A stretch of DNA of 64,000 nt, from positions 1 through 64,000 of the forward strand of contig JAFAER010000023.1 in assembly GCA_023423895.1 (NCBI GenBank), in the 5' to 3' direction. Positions 42,455 to 49,706 of the stretch are shown here, in pieces; positions within the stretch are counted from its first letter, which is position 1, and the number at the start of each line of letters is the position of its first letter. The translations under genes were made by a program, and so were the position numbers. The stretch is from Pseudomonadota bacterium. Lineage in GTDB: Bacteria; Myxococcota_A; Polyangia; Polyangiales; Polyangiaceae. The notes under the pieces are model-generated. The model was not told the origin of the DNA. It searched no databases and worked only from the letters and a program-made list of their open reading frames with translations.

Positions 42455-43062
42455 TTGAACGTCTTCCGGGACTGATGGCGGCGAACTGCCGCGTAGACGA
42501 GCTCACGCGCGGCGTGCAGTCGGTAATAGGCTGTCTGAATGGGCGTATTCATCGCCTGAGCGACCTCCTGCATCGTCAGCTCCTCGAGCTCGTAGAGGAC
42601 GAAGACCGTCCTCTTCTCGTCATCGAGTTGGTCGAGGATCGCGGCGAGGATCCTTCGAGCGTCCTGGGCGCTCAGGCTCTCGGCCGGATCGCTCGAATCG
42701 ATGGCCTCGACCGCGTCGCCCGATGCGAGCGCACGCGAGGCGGTCCGTCGGCGGCGACGATATCGAGCCGACACCCGGATCGCGATGCCGTGGACCCACG
42801 CGCGCACCGAGCCGCGCTGCTCGAAGTCGGCGAGCTTCCGATGGACGATGACGAAGACGTCCTGCAGCACGTCGTCGATGTCCATGGGAGCGACCCCGAG
42901 GTGGCGGAGGACGCGGTGGACGTACGGCGCATGCTCACGAAAGATCGTCTCGGGGTCGAGCGGCGTGGTCGATGGAACGTGCGCCAAAGCGTCCTCGGAG
43001 GGTGCGAACGAGGCGACGGACGACGGCTGCACGGTCGGGTAATCCCCGCCGCGTCGGGCCAT
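42451..43062 (-). CDS. ECF-type RNA polymerase sigma factor
   Basis: The 203-residue protein has an N-terminal 35-residue extension. Region 2 (FREHAPYVHRVLRHLGVAPMDIDDVLQDVFVIVHRKLADFE, then WVHGIAIRVSARYRRRRR) is clear. After a short linker, region 4 follows (LDDEKRTVFVLYELEELTMQEVAQAMNTPIQTAYYRLHAAREL) with its helix-turn-helix. Size and lack of regions 1 and 3 mark the ECF group IV. The start overlaps the stop of the upstream secreted-protein gene (TAATG), and its stop overlaps the anti-sigma-like start. It probably controls this operon and perhaps its own promoter; the target promoter was not identified. Confidence 0.93.
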   Translation of the reverse strand: MARRGGDYPTVQPSSVASFAPSEDALAHVPSTTPLDPETIFREHAPYVHRVLRHLGVAPMDIDDVLQDVFVIVHRKLADFEQRGSVRAWVHGIAIRVSARYRRRRRTASRALASGDAVEAIDSSDPAESLSAQDARRILAAILDQLDDEKRTVFVLYELEELTMQEVAQAMNTPIQTAYYRLHAARELVYAAVRRHQSRKTFK

Positions 43063-44117
43063 TATGGAAAAATCGTCTGAAGGCCGGCGATCGCTACGAA
43101 AAACATCGCGCCTCCGGACGTGTAGAAGTGCCGCGGCTCACCCGTGTTGCTCAGATACGAGAAGCTGAAGCGCTCGATGGGGACCTCGACCCCTGCCTCG
43201 AGTCGCGCCCCCGCTCCTCTTGTGTGGAGGTCGAGGGCGAGCGCCGCGGTCGGCCCGAGGAGCCTCCGCCACGACTCGCTCGCCGCGAGAACGCCGTTGA
43301 TCTCCGGAATGATGGCTCCCCACAGGGCCCCACCACAGGCATCGACGCGCGCCGCGATGCCTCTGAGGAGAGCAAGACACCCCCGTAACCGCTGACCGAC
43401 GGCAGAGAACTCGCCGCGGATGGCGCCGTCCGAGACCGCCTGCGGCCACGCGTAGCCGCCCGTCCAATCGAAGCTCCAGGGCGAGTCTGGGCGCTCGAGC
43501 CTCGCGACCGCGAGGACCGACCCACTCATCGATGGAAGCAGTCCACCCGTCGCGGACGCACCGACACCAAGGCGCAAAGCAAACGCCGAGCGCGGCGGCT
43601 CGGAGAGGGCTCGGGCTCGAGGCGGTGGCGTCGGCGCAAGAACAGGACGTGCCGAGCTCGGAAGCCTGGGACGAGGCGCTGGTGCCGGCGCCGTCCTCTC
43701 GCTGGAGGCTTCCTCGTCGCGATTCGGCTCGATGACGAGCGCGATGACGACGGTCGCGGCTCGGAGCAAGTTCGCACAGTCCTTTGCTGCGATCTCACGC
43801 TCCCCGAGCAGCACACCTTCTCGATCGCGCTGGGCGATACGCGCACGCCAGCGACCACCCTCGAGGGGGCTCTCCTTCCCTTCGATCACGATGTCGGCCT
43901 GCGCCTGCTCCACGAACGGAGCGCGTCCGAGCTTCCGCTCGACGCCGGCGCGAAGCGCGGGCTCGTCGATGCACCGCGTCTTCGCATCGCCGGTCCACGC
44001 GAGCGCGAAGGTCGCGTCGTTCGCCCATGCGGGCGCCGCGAAGGTCAGCCAAACCGCGAGGACGCTCGCCACACGAACGAGGGCCCTCCAACGGTGGTGG
44101 TCCCATGGGCAACGCAT
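43062..44117 (-). CDS. Secreted hypothetical protein, first gene of the sigma-factor chain
   Basis: The 351-residue protein has a long signal peptide (hydrophobic VASVLAVWLTFAAPAWA) and no lipobox. An N-terminal domain of about 100 residues has CIDEPALRAGVERKLGR, VIEGKESPLEGGRWRARI and AAKDCANLLRAATVVIALVI. A Pro/Ser/Arg linker follows at about 140-175. The C-terminal part is a beta-rich domain with GVGASATGGLLP, which looks like an outer-membrane barrel or barrel-like segment (alternating strands to GGAMFFVAIAGLQTIFP). This layout, a substrate-like head plus barrel tail, is common in Polyangia and has no assigned role. It could be the sensor that feeds the anti-sigma partner. Confidence 0.75.
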   Translation of the reverse strand: MRCPWDHHRWRALVRVASVLAVWLTFAAPAWANDATFALAWTGDAKTRCIDEPALRAGVERKLGRAPFVEQAQADIVIEGKESPLEGGRWRARIAQRDREGVLLGEREIAAKDCANLLRAATVVIALVIEPNRDEEASSERTAPAPAPRPRLPSSARPVLAPTPPPRARALSEPPRSAFALRLGVGASATGGLLPSMSGSVLAVARLERPDSPWSFDWTGGYAWPQAVSDGAIRGEFSAVGQRLRGCLALLRGIAARVDACGGALWGAIIPEINGVLAASESWRRLLGPTAALALDLHTRGAGARLEAGVEVPIERFSFSYLSNTGEPRHFYTSGGAMFFVAIAGLQTIFP

Positions 44118-44184
44118 CGCACGCGCGACTCTACCGTAGGTCTCGCCGTTCCACGCCGCCGCAAGCGGAGCGACGGCGATCGGT

Positions 44185-44219
44185 CGCCACGCGCCTCCCT
44201 CTTCACGAGGCGCGTGGCG
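44185..44219 (-). terminator. Strong 12-base-pair hairpin between two minus-strand operons
   Basis: CGCCACGCGCCT pairs perfectly with AGGCGCGTGGCG around an 11-base loop, about 70 bases past the stop of the barrel gene ending at 44290 and about 70 bases before the start at 44117. It should separate the two operons; the promoter of the sigma chain would lie between it and 44117. No U tract. Confidence 0.6.
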
Positions 44220-44289
44220 GCTCCGTCCCCCCTCACCCGCATGCGCGCACGCCCCATGTCGAGGCGTCCGCGCGCACGACGGATCCCGG

Positions 44290-45153
44290 CTAGAACGTCG
44301 TTCCGACGGATGCGCGCCAGAAGATGCCGCTCAGGGCGAGGCGTCCGAGCTGCGTGCGCTCATCACTGCCGAGCACCTCGCTCTCTGCGCGGTCGGGACC
44401 GACCCGGATCGACGTGGTCGTCGTGTAGGCGTAGCCGATCTCGGGCGTGAGCCAGATCCGCACGGTCCGCTTCTGCATCTGCTTGCGCGGGCCGAGCAGG
44501 ATCGACCCGCCGATGCTCGCGTCCGCCGCAAATGCCCAAGCAGTGCCGGACAGCTCGTTCGGTGACGAGCTGTCCTTCACCGACGCGAGCGCAGCGACGG
44601 CGCCGGGAGCGACCTTGCCGAAGACGAAGAGGCCAGGCCCGAAGTGGTATCGGCCCTCGATCGGAACGTACAGTCGGTGAGCCGTGAGCAACGATTCGAG
44701 CCCGCGAACGGTGGCGGACCGTCCGCCGACGTCCCAGCCGAGGCCGGCGCCGAGAACGACCCTGCCGCGCGTCACGATGGGAATGGTGCTGTCGATCGAG
44801 AACTGCGTGAGCACGTCGTTCGACGCGAACGTGTCGAACCCGCGGCTCGGCGCATCACCGGCGAGAGCCGCCGGCTGATGCCCGACGCGAAGGCCCACGT
44901 TGATCCGAACGAGGTCGTAGCGCGCCGGTCCCTCCGCCGGCGTGCGATCCGGCGAAGGAGGCGAAGGAGCAGCGATGGCGCCGACGGCAGGATCGGGCTC
45001 GAGCGGCGCCGGGCTCGGCTTCTCCGGCGACACGCTCGTCGGCTCCGCCGCGGGAGCGGTCGGTTCTTCCGTAACGTCCTGAGCGAGCGCTGGTGAGGCG
45101 CTGGCGAGCACGAACGCGATCGCAAACGCGGACGAGGACAAGACGCGCTTCAT
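44290..45153 (-). CDS. Outer-membrane beta-barrel-like protein
   Basis: The start is ATG at 45153, overlapping the previous stop (TGATG); a GTG one codon upstream is the alternative. The 287-residue product has a clear signal peptide ending ALAQD and a Pro/Glu/Ala linker to about residue 75. Alternating amphipathic strands then run to a C-terminal Phe (FWRASVGTTF). Phrases such as VVLGAGLGWDVGG, FVFGKVAPGAVAAL, WAFAADASIGGSILLGP and IWLTPEIGYAYTTTTS fit a barrel of about ten strands, ending in the BAM-type aromatic residue. It is the last gene of a three-gene coupled unit with two propeller lipoproteins. Confidence 0.8.
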   Translation of the reverse strand: MKRVLSSSAFAIAFVLASASPALAQDVTEEPTAPAAEPTSVSPEKPSPAPLEPDPAVGAIAAPSPPSPDRTPAEGPARYDLVRINVGLRVGHQPAALAGDAPSRGFDTFASNDVLTQFSIDSTIPIVTRGRVVLGAGLGWDVGGRSATVRGLESLLTAHRLYVPIEGRYHFGPGLFVFGKVAPGAVAALASVKDSSSPNELSGTAWAFAADASIGGSILLGPRKQMQKRTVRIWLTPEIGYAYTTTTSIRVGPDRAESEVLGSDERTQLGRLALSGIFWRASVGTTF

Positions 45154-46781
45154 CACAGACCCTCCAGCAAGATGCCGTAGTACGAGCGACTCGCGGTGGT
45201 GTCGGGCGCGAGCGCATCGAGCACCGTCGCGCCGACACCGCCGCGGGCGTCGATGGCGATGAGAGACCGTCCCCCATCCGCGCGCGCGACGTCGAAGACG
45301 CTGTCGATCGAGCGATCGAGCGGCAGCTGGACCGGGTGTAGGTTCTCGAGCGTCACCTCGGCGAGCTGCGTGCCGCCGCGCTGGAATGCCCAGAGCCGCT
45401 GCCCGTCAGGCGCGACGTGGATCGATGCCTGTCCGAGCGTCGTCAGCGGCGCCGCGGTCCGGCTCGCGAGGTTCAGCACGAAGAACGCGCTCTGACCTTG
45501 CGCTTCGAGCACCTTGAGCTCCGGACGCGGCGGAGGGACGTCCCGTACGCGCTCGACCGAGCTCGCCAGCGAGACCACCTCCACGGTGCGGTAGTTCTTG
45601 TCGAGCGTCTTGCCAAGCGACCAGAACGCGACGCCGCGCGAGCCGCCTGATCCCGATCCGTAGAGAAGCGCCGTGTCGGCCCCCGAAGCGCCGCCGACCA
45701 CGTTCGTGATGAGCGAGATGCGCGAGTAAGGCTCGGTCAGGGCGACGTCGGTGGTGATGCTGGTCGTCGGATCGACGAGCACCGCTTTTCTTGCTGCCGG
45801 CACGACCGCAGCGAGGCGAAGCCCGGCGTCGGTGCGGACGAACACGATGTCGCCCGGAATCCCGCCGACGTCGGTCTGGTTCGGCTCCGGGAAGAAGTCG
45901 TTCTTCACGGTGTTCGGCTCCTCGGCGGGGCCGGGATCGGCCGGCACGAGCGTGTACATGAACACGCTGGAGTCGTTCTCCGCGCGGATGCCGATGCGCG
46001 CGTCGTCGTTCCTCGCCGGGTCGCCGTCATCGATCACGACGGCAGCAGGCTTGACGGCCGCCGCCGTCGCGCCGCTCGTGAGGCGCATCGTGATCTCCAC
46101 TCGACGTGGCGTGGCCCGGATGTTGTCGAGGTCGAGCAGGTGAACGTCCTGATCGGTCTCGACGACGAGCAGACGCCGCTGCCCTCCCGGAAGCGAGAGC
46201 GGGTCGCTGAACGTCACCCGCTGCGGACGCCCGCCGAACGAGCGGAGCGTGCGCGGCGTCACGGCGGCCTCCGGGGGGGCCTCCAGATCGACGATGACGA
46301 TCTCGTTCGGGTTCTCGACGAACGTCGTCTGAGCCGCCCCCGCCGCCGGAGCCGCGAACAGCGCGACATAGCGGCCGCGCGGGTCGATCGCGAAGCCCGA
46401 GTGCGGCGACTCGAGGCCGAAACGGCGGCTCGTTCCCCCCTCGACCACCGTGAGGCTCGGCATCTCGTTTTTGTCCTTTCGTCGGGGCATGTCACCGGCC
46501 GAGAGGACGAAGAGGCGCTTCTGATCAGGAGAGGCCTCGGCGCGCACCGCGGTGCGCCCGATCGGCAAGAACGTGCGATCGAGGCCCTGCCCCGCACGCG
46601 GCGTCAGTAGCGCCACGCGATTGGCCGGGCTGTCGAGCACCGCGACCCGATCGGTCAGCGCGAACGCCTGCACCTGCCTGTCGATCGGGGCATCGAAGAC
46701 CTCGGGCCGATCTCCACATCCCGCCGCCCCGAGCGCGAGCGCGACGATGACCGATGCTACAGTGACCTTCCCGAAGCTCAT
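45153..46781 (-). CDS. Beta-propeller lipoprotein
   Basis: The start overlaps the previous stop (ATGA at 46781). The 542-residue product has a lipobox (LGAAGC, Cys near 22). Successive blades follow: ASPDQKRLFVLSAGD, AIDPRGRYVALFAAP, QRRLLVVETDQDVHLLDLDN, DIVFVRTDAGLRLAAVVP and HVAPDGQRLWAFQRGGTQLAEVTL. The pattern is that of YVTN/TolB-like propellers without the strict YVTN motif. It shares gene order and size (542 against 519 residues) with the upstream gene, so the two may be an old duplication or two halves of a complex. Location should be the outer envelope. No enzymatic motif. Confidence 0.8.
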   Translation of the reverse strand: MSFGKVTVASVIVALALGAAGCGDRPEVFDAPIDRQVQAFALTDRVAVLDSPANRVALLTPRAGQGLDRTFLPIGRTAVRAEASPDQKRLFVLSAGDMPRRKDKNEMPSLTVVEGGTSRRFGLESPHSGFAIDPRGRYVALFAAPAAGAAQTTFVENPNEIVIVDLEAPPEAAVTPRTLRSFGGRPQRVTFSDPLSLPGGQRRLLVVETDQDVHLLDLDNIRATPRRVEITMRLTSGATAAAVKPAAVVIDDGDPARNDDARIGIRAENDSSVFMYTLVPADPGPAEEPNTVKNDFFPEPNQTDVGGIPGDIVFVRTDAGLRLAAVVPAARKAVLVDPTTSITTDVALTEPYSRISLITNVVGGASGADTALLYGSGSGGSRGVAFWSLGKTLDKNYRTVEVVSLASSVERVRDVPPPRPELKVLEAQGQSAFFVLNLASRTAAPLTTLGQASIHVAPDGQRLWAFQRGGTQLAEVTLENLHPVQLPLDRSIDSVFDVARADGGRSLIAIDARGGVGATVLDALAPDTTASRSYYGILLEGL

Positions 46782-48337
46782 GGCTTGCTCCCGTCGACGA
46801 CGCGCGCGGAGAGCTCGAAACCGGTGAGCGTCCGCGCAACGCCGCTCTCCATGTCGATGAACGTGAGGCGGCCCTCGGGATGCTGCTGGGCCACGAAGAC
46901 GCGCTTTGCGTTGGGCACCGCACCAACGGCGATGGGCGGGCTCGCGAGCGGGTAGCGCTCCACCATCAGCTGCGGCATGCGCGCGAGATACGCGCCGTAG
47001 ACCTTCGCGGCGTCGTCACGCTCGGCGACGATGGCGCGGTCGTTCGTCGTCGCCACCGCGAACGGCGGCGCCGAGGTCGCGACGATCTTCGCGGGCAGCG
47101 TCTGACCGATCGGCACGACGCTGAACGCGCCCGGGTTGCCGATCTCGGTCACGCCCGCGCGTACGCTGTCGTGCAGGACGATGGCGTGCTGCGCGTCCGG
47201 CGACGGGAAGATTCCGAGCACCGGTGAATAGAGGCGCACGGTACGCACCGCAGGGCCCTGTCCGAGGTCGAGGATCGAGAATCGCTCGACCGCGAGCGCG
47301 TTCGTGTAGAGCAGGGCTTTGCTGCCGCCCGGTGCGATCGCGACGGAGCCGATGGTTTCGCCCGTCACCGTGACCGACGTCACGTCGGTCGGCTCGGCGA
47401 TCGGCAGAACGGCGACCTCCGCCGTGTCGCGGACGACCGCGACCGCACGCTCTCCCGTATCGGCGAGGTCGAGATCCGTCACCGGTCCCGACAGCGTCAC
47501 GTCGGTCCGTGCGTCCGTATCGAGCGACACGACGGTGATCGCGTTCGAGCCGTCGCGACGGATGAACGCCCGCGCGCCGCTCTTCGTGACGAACACGTCT
47601 CGTGTCCCGGGGTCTTCGTTCGGCGTGGCCGAGATGGCCACGTTCTTGACGACCTTGGCGTCGCCGGCGACATCGATGATCGCGATGCCGTCCTGCGTGA
47701 CCGCGTGCGCGCGCGCTTGGCCCTCGGCGAAACCGACCGCGACGGGTCGGTAGCCGACCGCGAGGATCGTCGACGTGCCGAGCGTGAGATCGAGGATCGT
47801 GAGGTCCTGGAAGCCCTGCGTCTTCGGCGCGTCCGGAACCTTCCGCGCATCGGCCCACGCGATGGCGAAGCGACCGTCGTTCGAGAACACCATCGTGTTC
47901 GCCTGCTTGGCGACCTTGAACGTGGCGGTCTTGATGCCGTCGCTCGTGACCTTCATCAGCGTCGCGTCCTCGGAGAGCACGTTGAGGACGAGGGTGGTGT
48001 CCACCGGCTGGTTCGGGACGCTCGCGAGGTACGTCGGACCGTTGCCCGCCTCGACGGTGCGGACCTGCAGCGTGGAGGCGTCCACCAGCGCGACGCGCCC
48101 GCTCTTCGGGTTGGCGATCCAGACGACGTTACCGGTCGCCACCGGCGCCTCGTAGTCGGACTCGACTTCCCTCTCGGGCGGTACCCCGCCGGGTTCTTCG
48201 CCTTCCGACGCGCCGCCGCGCGGACCCTGCATGCCAGGCGCATCTCCGGCGCTGAGCGAAGTCTCGGAGCTGAAACCGCACGCTCCGAGGAACAACACGA
48301 GACAGGCGGCGAGGCCGCTCGTCTTCGGACGTCTCAT
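46778..48337 (-). CDS. YVTN-like beta-propeller lipoprotein
   Basis: The ATG at 48337 lies six bases after a GGAGG; the frame is open 23 codons upstream. The 519-residue protein has a lipobox (LFLGAC), a Glu/Gly-rich linker, and propeller blades typical of YVTN-type proteins: NVVWIANPKSGRVALVDASTL, VFSNDGRFAIAWADA, DGIAIIDVAGDAKVVKNVAI, SVAIAPGGSKALLYTNALAV and PNAKRVFVAQQHPEGRLTFIDMESG. It leads a coupled three-gene operon (next starts at 46781 and 45153), ending in a barrel protein. A surface complex of two propellers on one barrel is a fair guess. Confidence 0.83.
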   Translation of the reverse strand: MRRPKTSGLAACLVLFLGACGFSSETSLSAGDAPGMQGPRGGASEGEEPGGVPPEREVESDYEAPVATGNVVWIANPKSGRVALVDASTLQVRTVEAGNGPTYLASVPNQPVDTTLVLNVLSEDATLMKVTSDGIKTATFKVAKQANTMVFSNDGRFAIAWADARKVPDAPKTQGFQDLTILDLTLGTSTILAVGYRPVAVGFAEGQARAHAVTQDGIAIIDVAGDAKVVKNVAISATPNEDPGTRDVFVTKSGARAFIRRDGSNAITVVSLDTDARTDVTLSGPVTDLDLADTGERAVAVVRDTAEVAVLPIAEPTDVTSVTVTGETIGSVAIAPGGSKALLYTNALAVERFSILDLGQGPAVRTVRLYSPVLGIFPSPDAQHAIVLHDSVRAGVTEIGNPGAFSVVPIGQTLPAKIVATSAPPFAVATTNDRAIVAERDDAAKVYGAYLARMPQLMVERYPLASPPIAVGAVPNAKRVFVAQQHPEGRLTFIDMESGVARTLTGFELSARVVDGSKP

Positions 48338-48503
48338 GGACAACCTCCGAGAGCGCACCATAGCAACGAACACGCCACTCGCCGGACCTACGAAAATCAC
48401 GTGCAAATCGACGCGGTGCGCGTTCGCTCTGCATGGTCCCCCCTGGCACGCGTGTCAGGTCGCGTGCGGGGCACGACCGGATTGTCCTGCTCCTGCCGGA
48501 TCA

Positions 48504-48524
48504 GCGGACCGGCGCACGGTCCGC
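48504..48524 (-). terminator. Perfect 8-base-pair hairpin after the PrsW gene
   Basis: GCGGACCG-GCGCA-CGGTCCGC begins 14 bases beyond the stop at 48538. A smaller hairpin (GAGCTG-GTGT-CAGCTC) overlaps the stop itself. The remaining spacer to 48337 should carry the next operon's promoter. Confidence 0.5.
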
Positions 48525-48537
48525 GTGCGAGCTGGTG

Positions 48538-49554
48538 TCAGCTCCCGATCCAGACGCCGCGCTGGTTCGCGAGCATGATGTCCCGCCGGAGCTCCGCTTC
48601 TTTGCGATCGAGATCCGGTCCGTACTCGCCGCGCCGACGACGGCTCTTCACGAACGCCAGCTCGACGAGCTGCAGCTGCTTCTTCCGACGCACGCTGAAC
48701 GCAGACCATCCCCTCGAAAAGAGGACCGCCCAGTTCTTCATGCCGAGGGAGAAGTAACTCGAGACGAGCTGAAGCTCCCGCGGATGCAGCAGATCGCCGA
48801 CCTCGCCGAATAGCTCGCGGACGACGATGCTCCGATCGCGGACGACGAGCAGTGCGAGCAGCACGAAGAAGAGGATGTCGATCACCCACGAGATGAGGAG
48901 CATGAGCACGAGCCCGCCGTCGCCGAAGAACGTGGGCAGGAAGTTGTGCATCGCATGCATCGCCATCGCGCCGCCGAAGCCGATCACGGGCGCTGCGAGC
49001 TTCACGAACCAGCTCTTGGCCTCCGACGCGATCCCGAAGCCGAGCCCCGTGCACGCGGTGAACGTGCAGTGCGAGAGCCCGAGGAGCACGGTGCGAAGGA
49101 ACAGCAGGATGACGAACCCGCCGAGGCCGCTCGTGGCGAACTGGTTGGCGACGTAGAGGATGTCCTCCGTCAGCGTGAAGCCGAGACCGACGACTCCGCC
49201 GTAGATTGCGCCGTCGAGAGGCCCGTCGAGCTCGCGAAGACCGAGGGCGCTGATGAGCGCGATCAGCGCGACGCCTATGCCCTTGAACGTCTCTTCGAAC
49301 ACCGGAGCGAAGACCGTGGCGCCGACGACATCCATGGCCTTCGGCGACGCGTCGAACAGTGACGAGGTGACCGCCTGCGCGATGCTCGAGCTGATCCCGC
49401 CGCCCAGCGTGGCGAAGAGCGCTCCCCAGACGAACGCTGCGAGGATGAGCCACCAGGGCTCGGGCTCGAAGCGGTCGACCCACCGGATGAAGAAAAGGTA
49501 GGTGAGGACGAGCGGCGTGACGCAGATCAGGCCGAGGATGAGCCCTACGAGCAT
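48538..49554 (-). CDS. PrsW-family intramembrane metalloprotease
   Basis: The 338-residue protein has about seven TM segments and a basic C-terminal tail of about 90 residues. The family marks are RFEPEPWW in the first loop, the EExxK site (Glu87, Glu88, Lys91 in FEETFKG), FTLTED with its conserved Glu, and His residues in GLSHCTF and MHAMHN. PrsW of Bacillus makes the first cut in the anti-sigma factor RsiW under envelope stress. Here no substrate is shown, yet a single-TM anti-sigma-like protein is encoded 6 kb away at 41693. The tail (RRKKQLQLVELAFVKSRRRRGEYG) is not part of the usual family. It is transcribed alone. Confidence 0.9.
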   Translation of the reverse strand: MLVGLILGLICVTPLVLTYLFFIRWVDRFEPEPWWLILAAFVWGALFATLGGGISSSIAQAVTSSLFDASPKAMDVVGATVFAPVFEETFKGIGVALIALISALGLRELDGPLDGAIYGGVVGLGFTLTEDILYVANQFATSGLGGFVILLFLRTVLLGLSHCTFTACTGLGFGIASEAKSWFVKLAAPVIGFGGAMAMHAMHNFLPTFFGDGGLVLMLLISWVIDILFFVLLALLVVRDRSIVVRELFGEVGDLLHPRELQLVSSYFSLGMKNWAVLFSRGWSAFSVRRKKQLQLVELAFVKSRRRRGEYGPDLDRKEAELRRDIMLANQRGVWIGS

Positions 49555-49706
49555 CGCTCCGGGACGTTAGCAGACTCCCAGCCACCGCGGCGCCCCCGCC
49601 CCCGGCCCCGCCCCGCCGCTCATCCGGTGCGTCGCCCCGCAATCCCGGGGTGGACGGTCCCGTCGACGGGCGCTTCGACAGAACGCTGCTACCTTTCGCG
49701 CCGATC

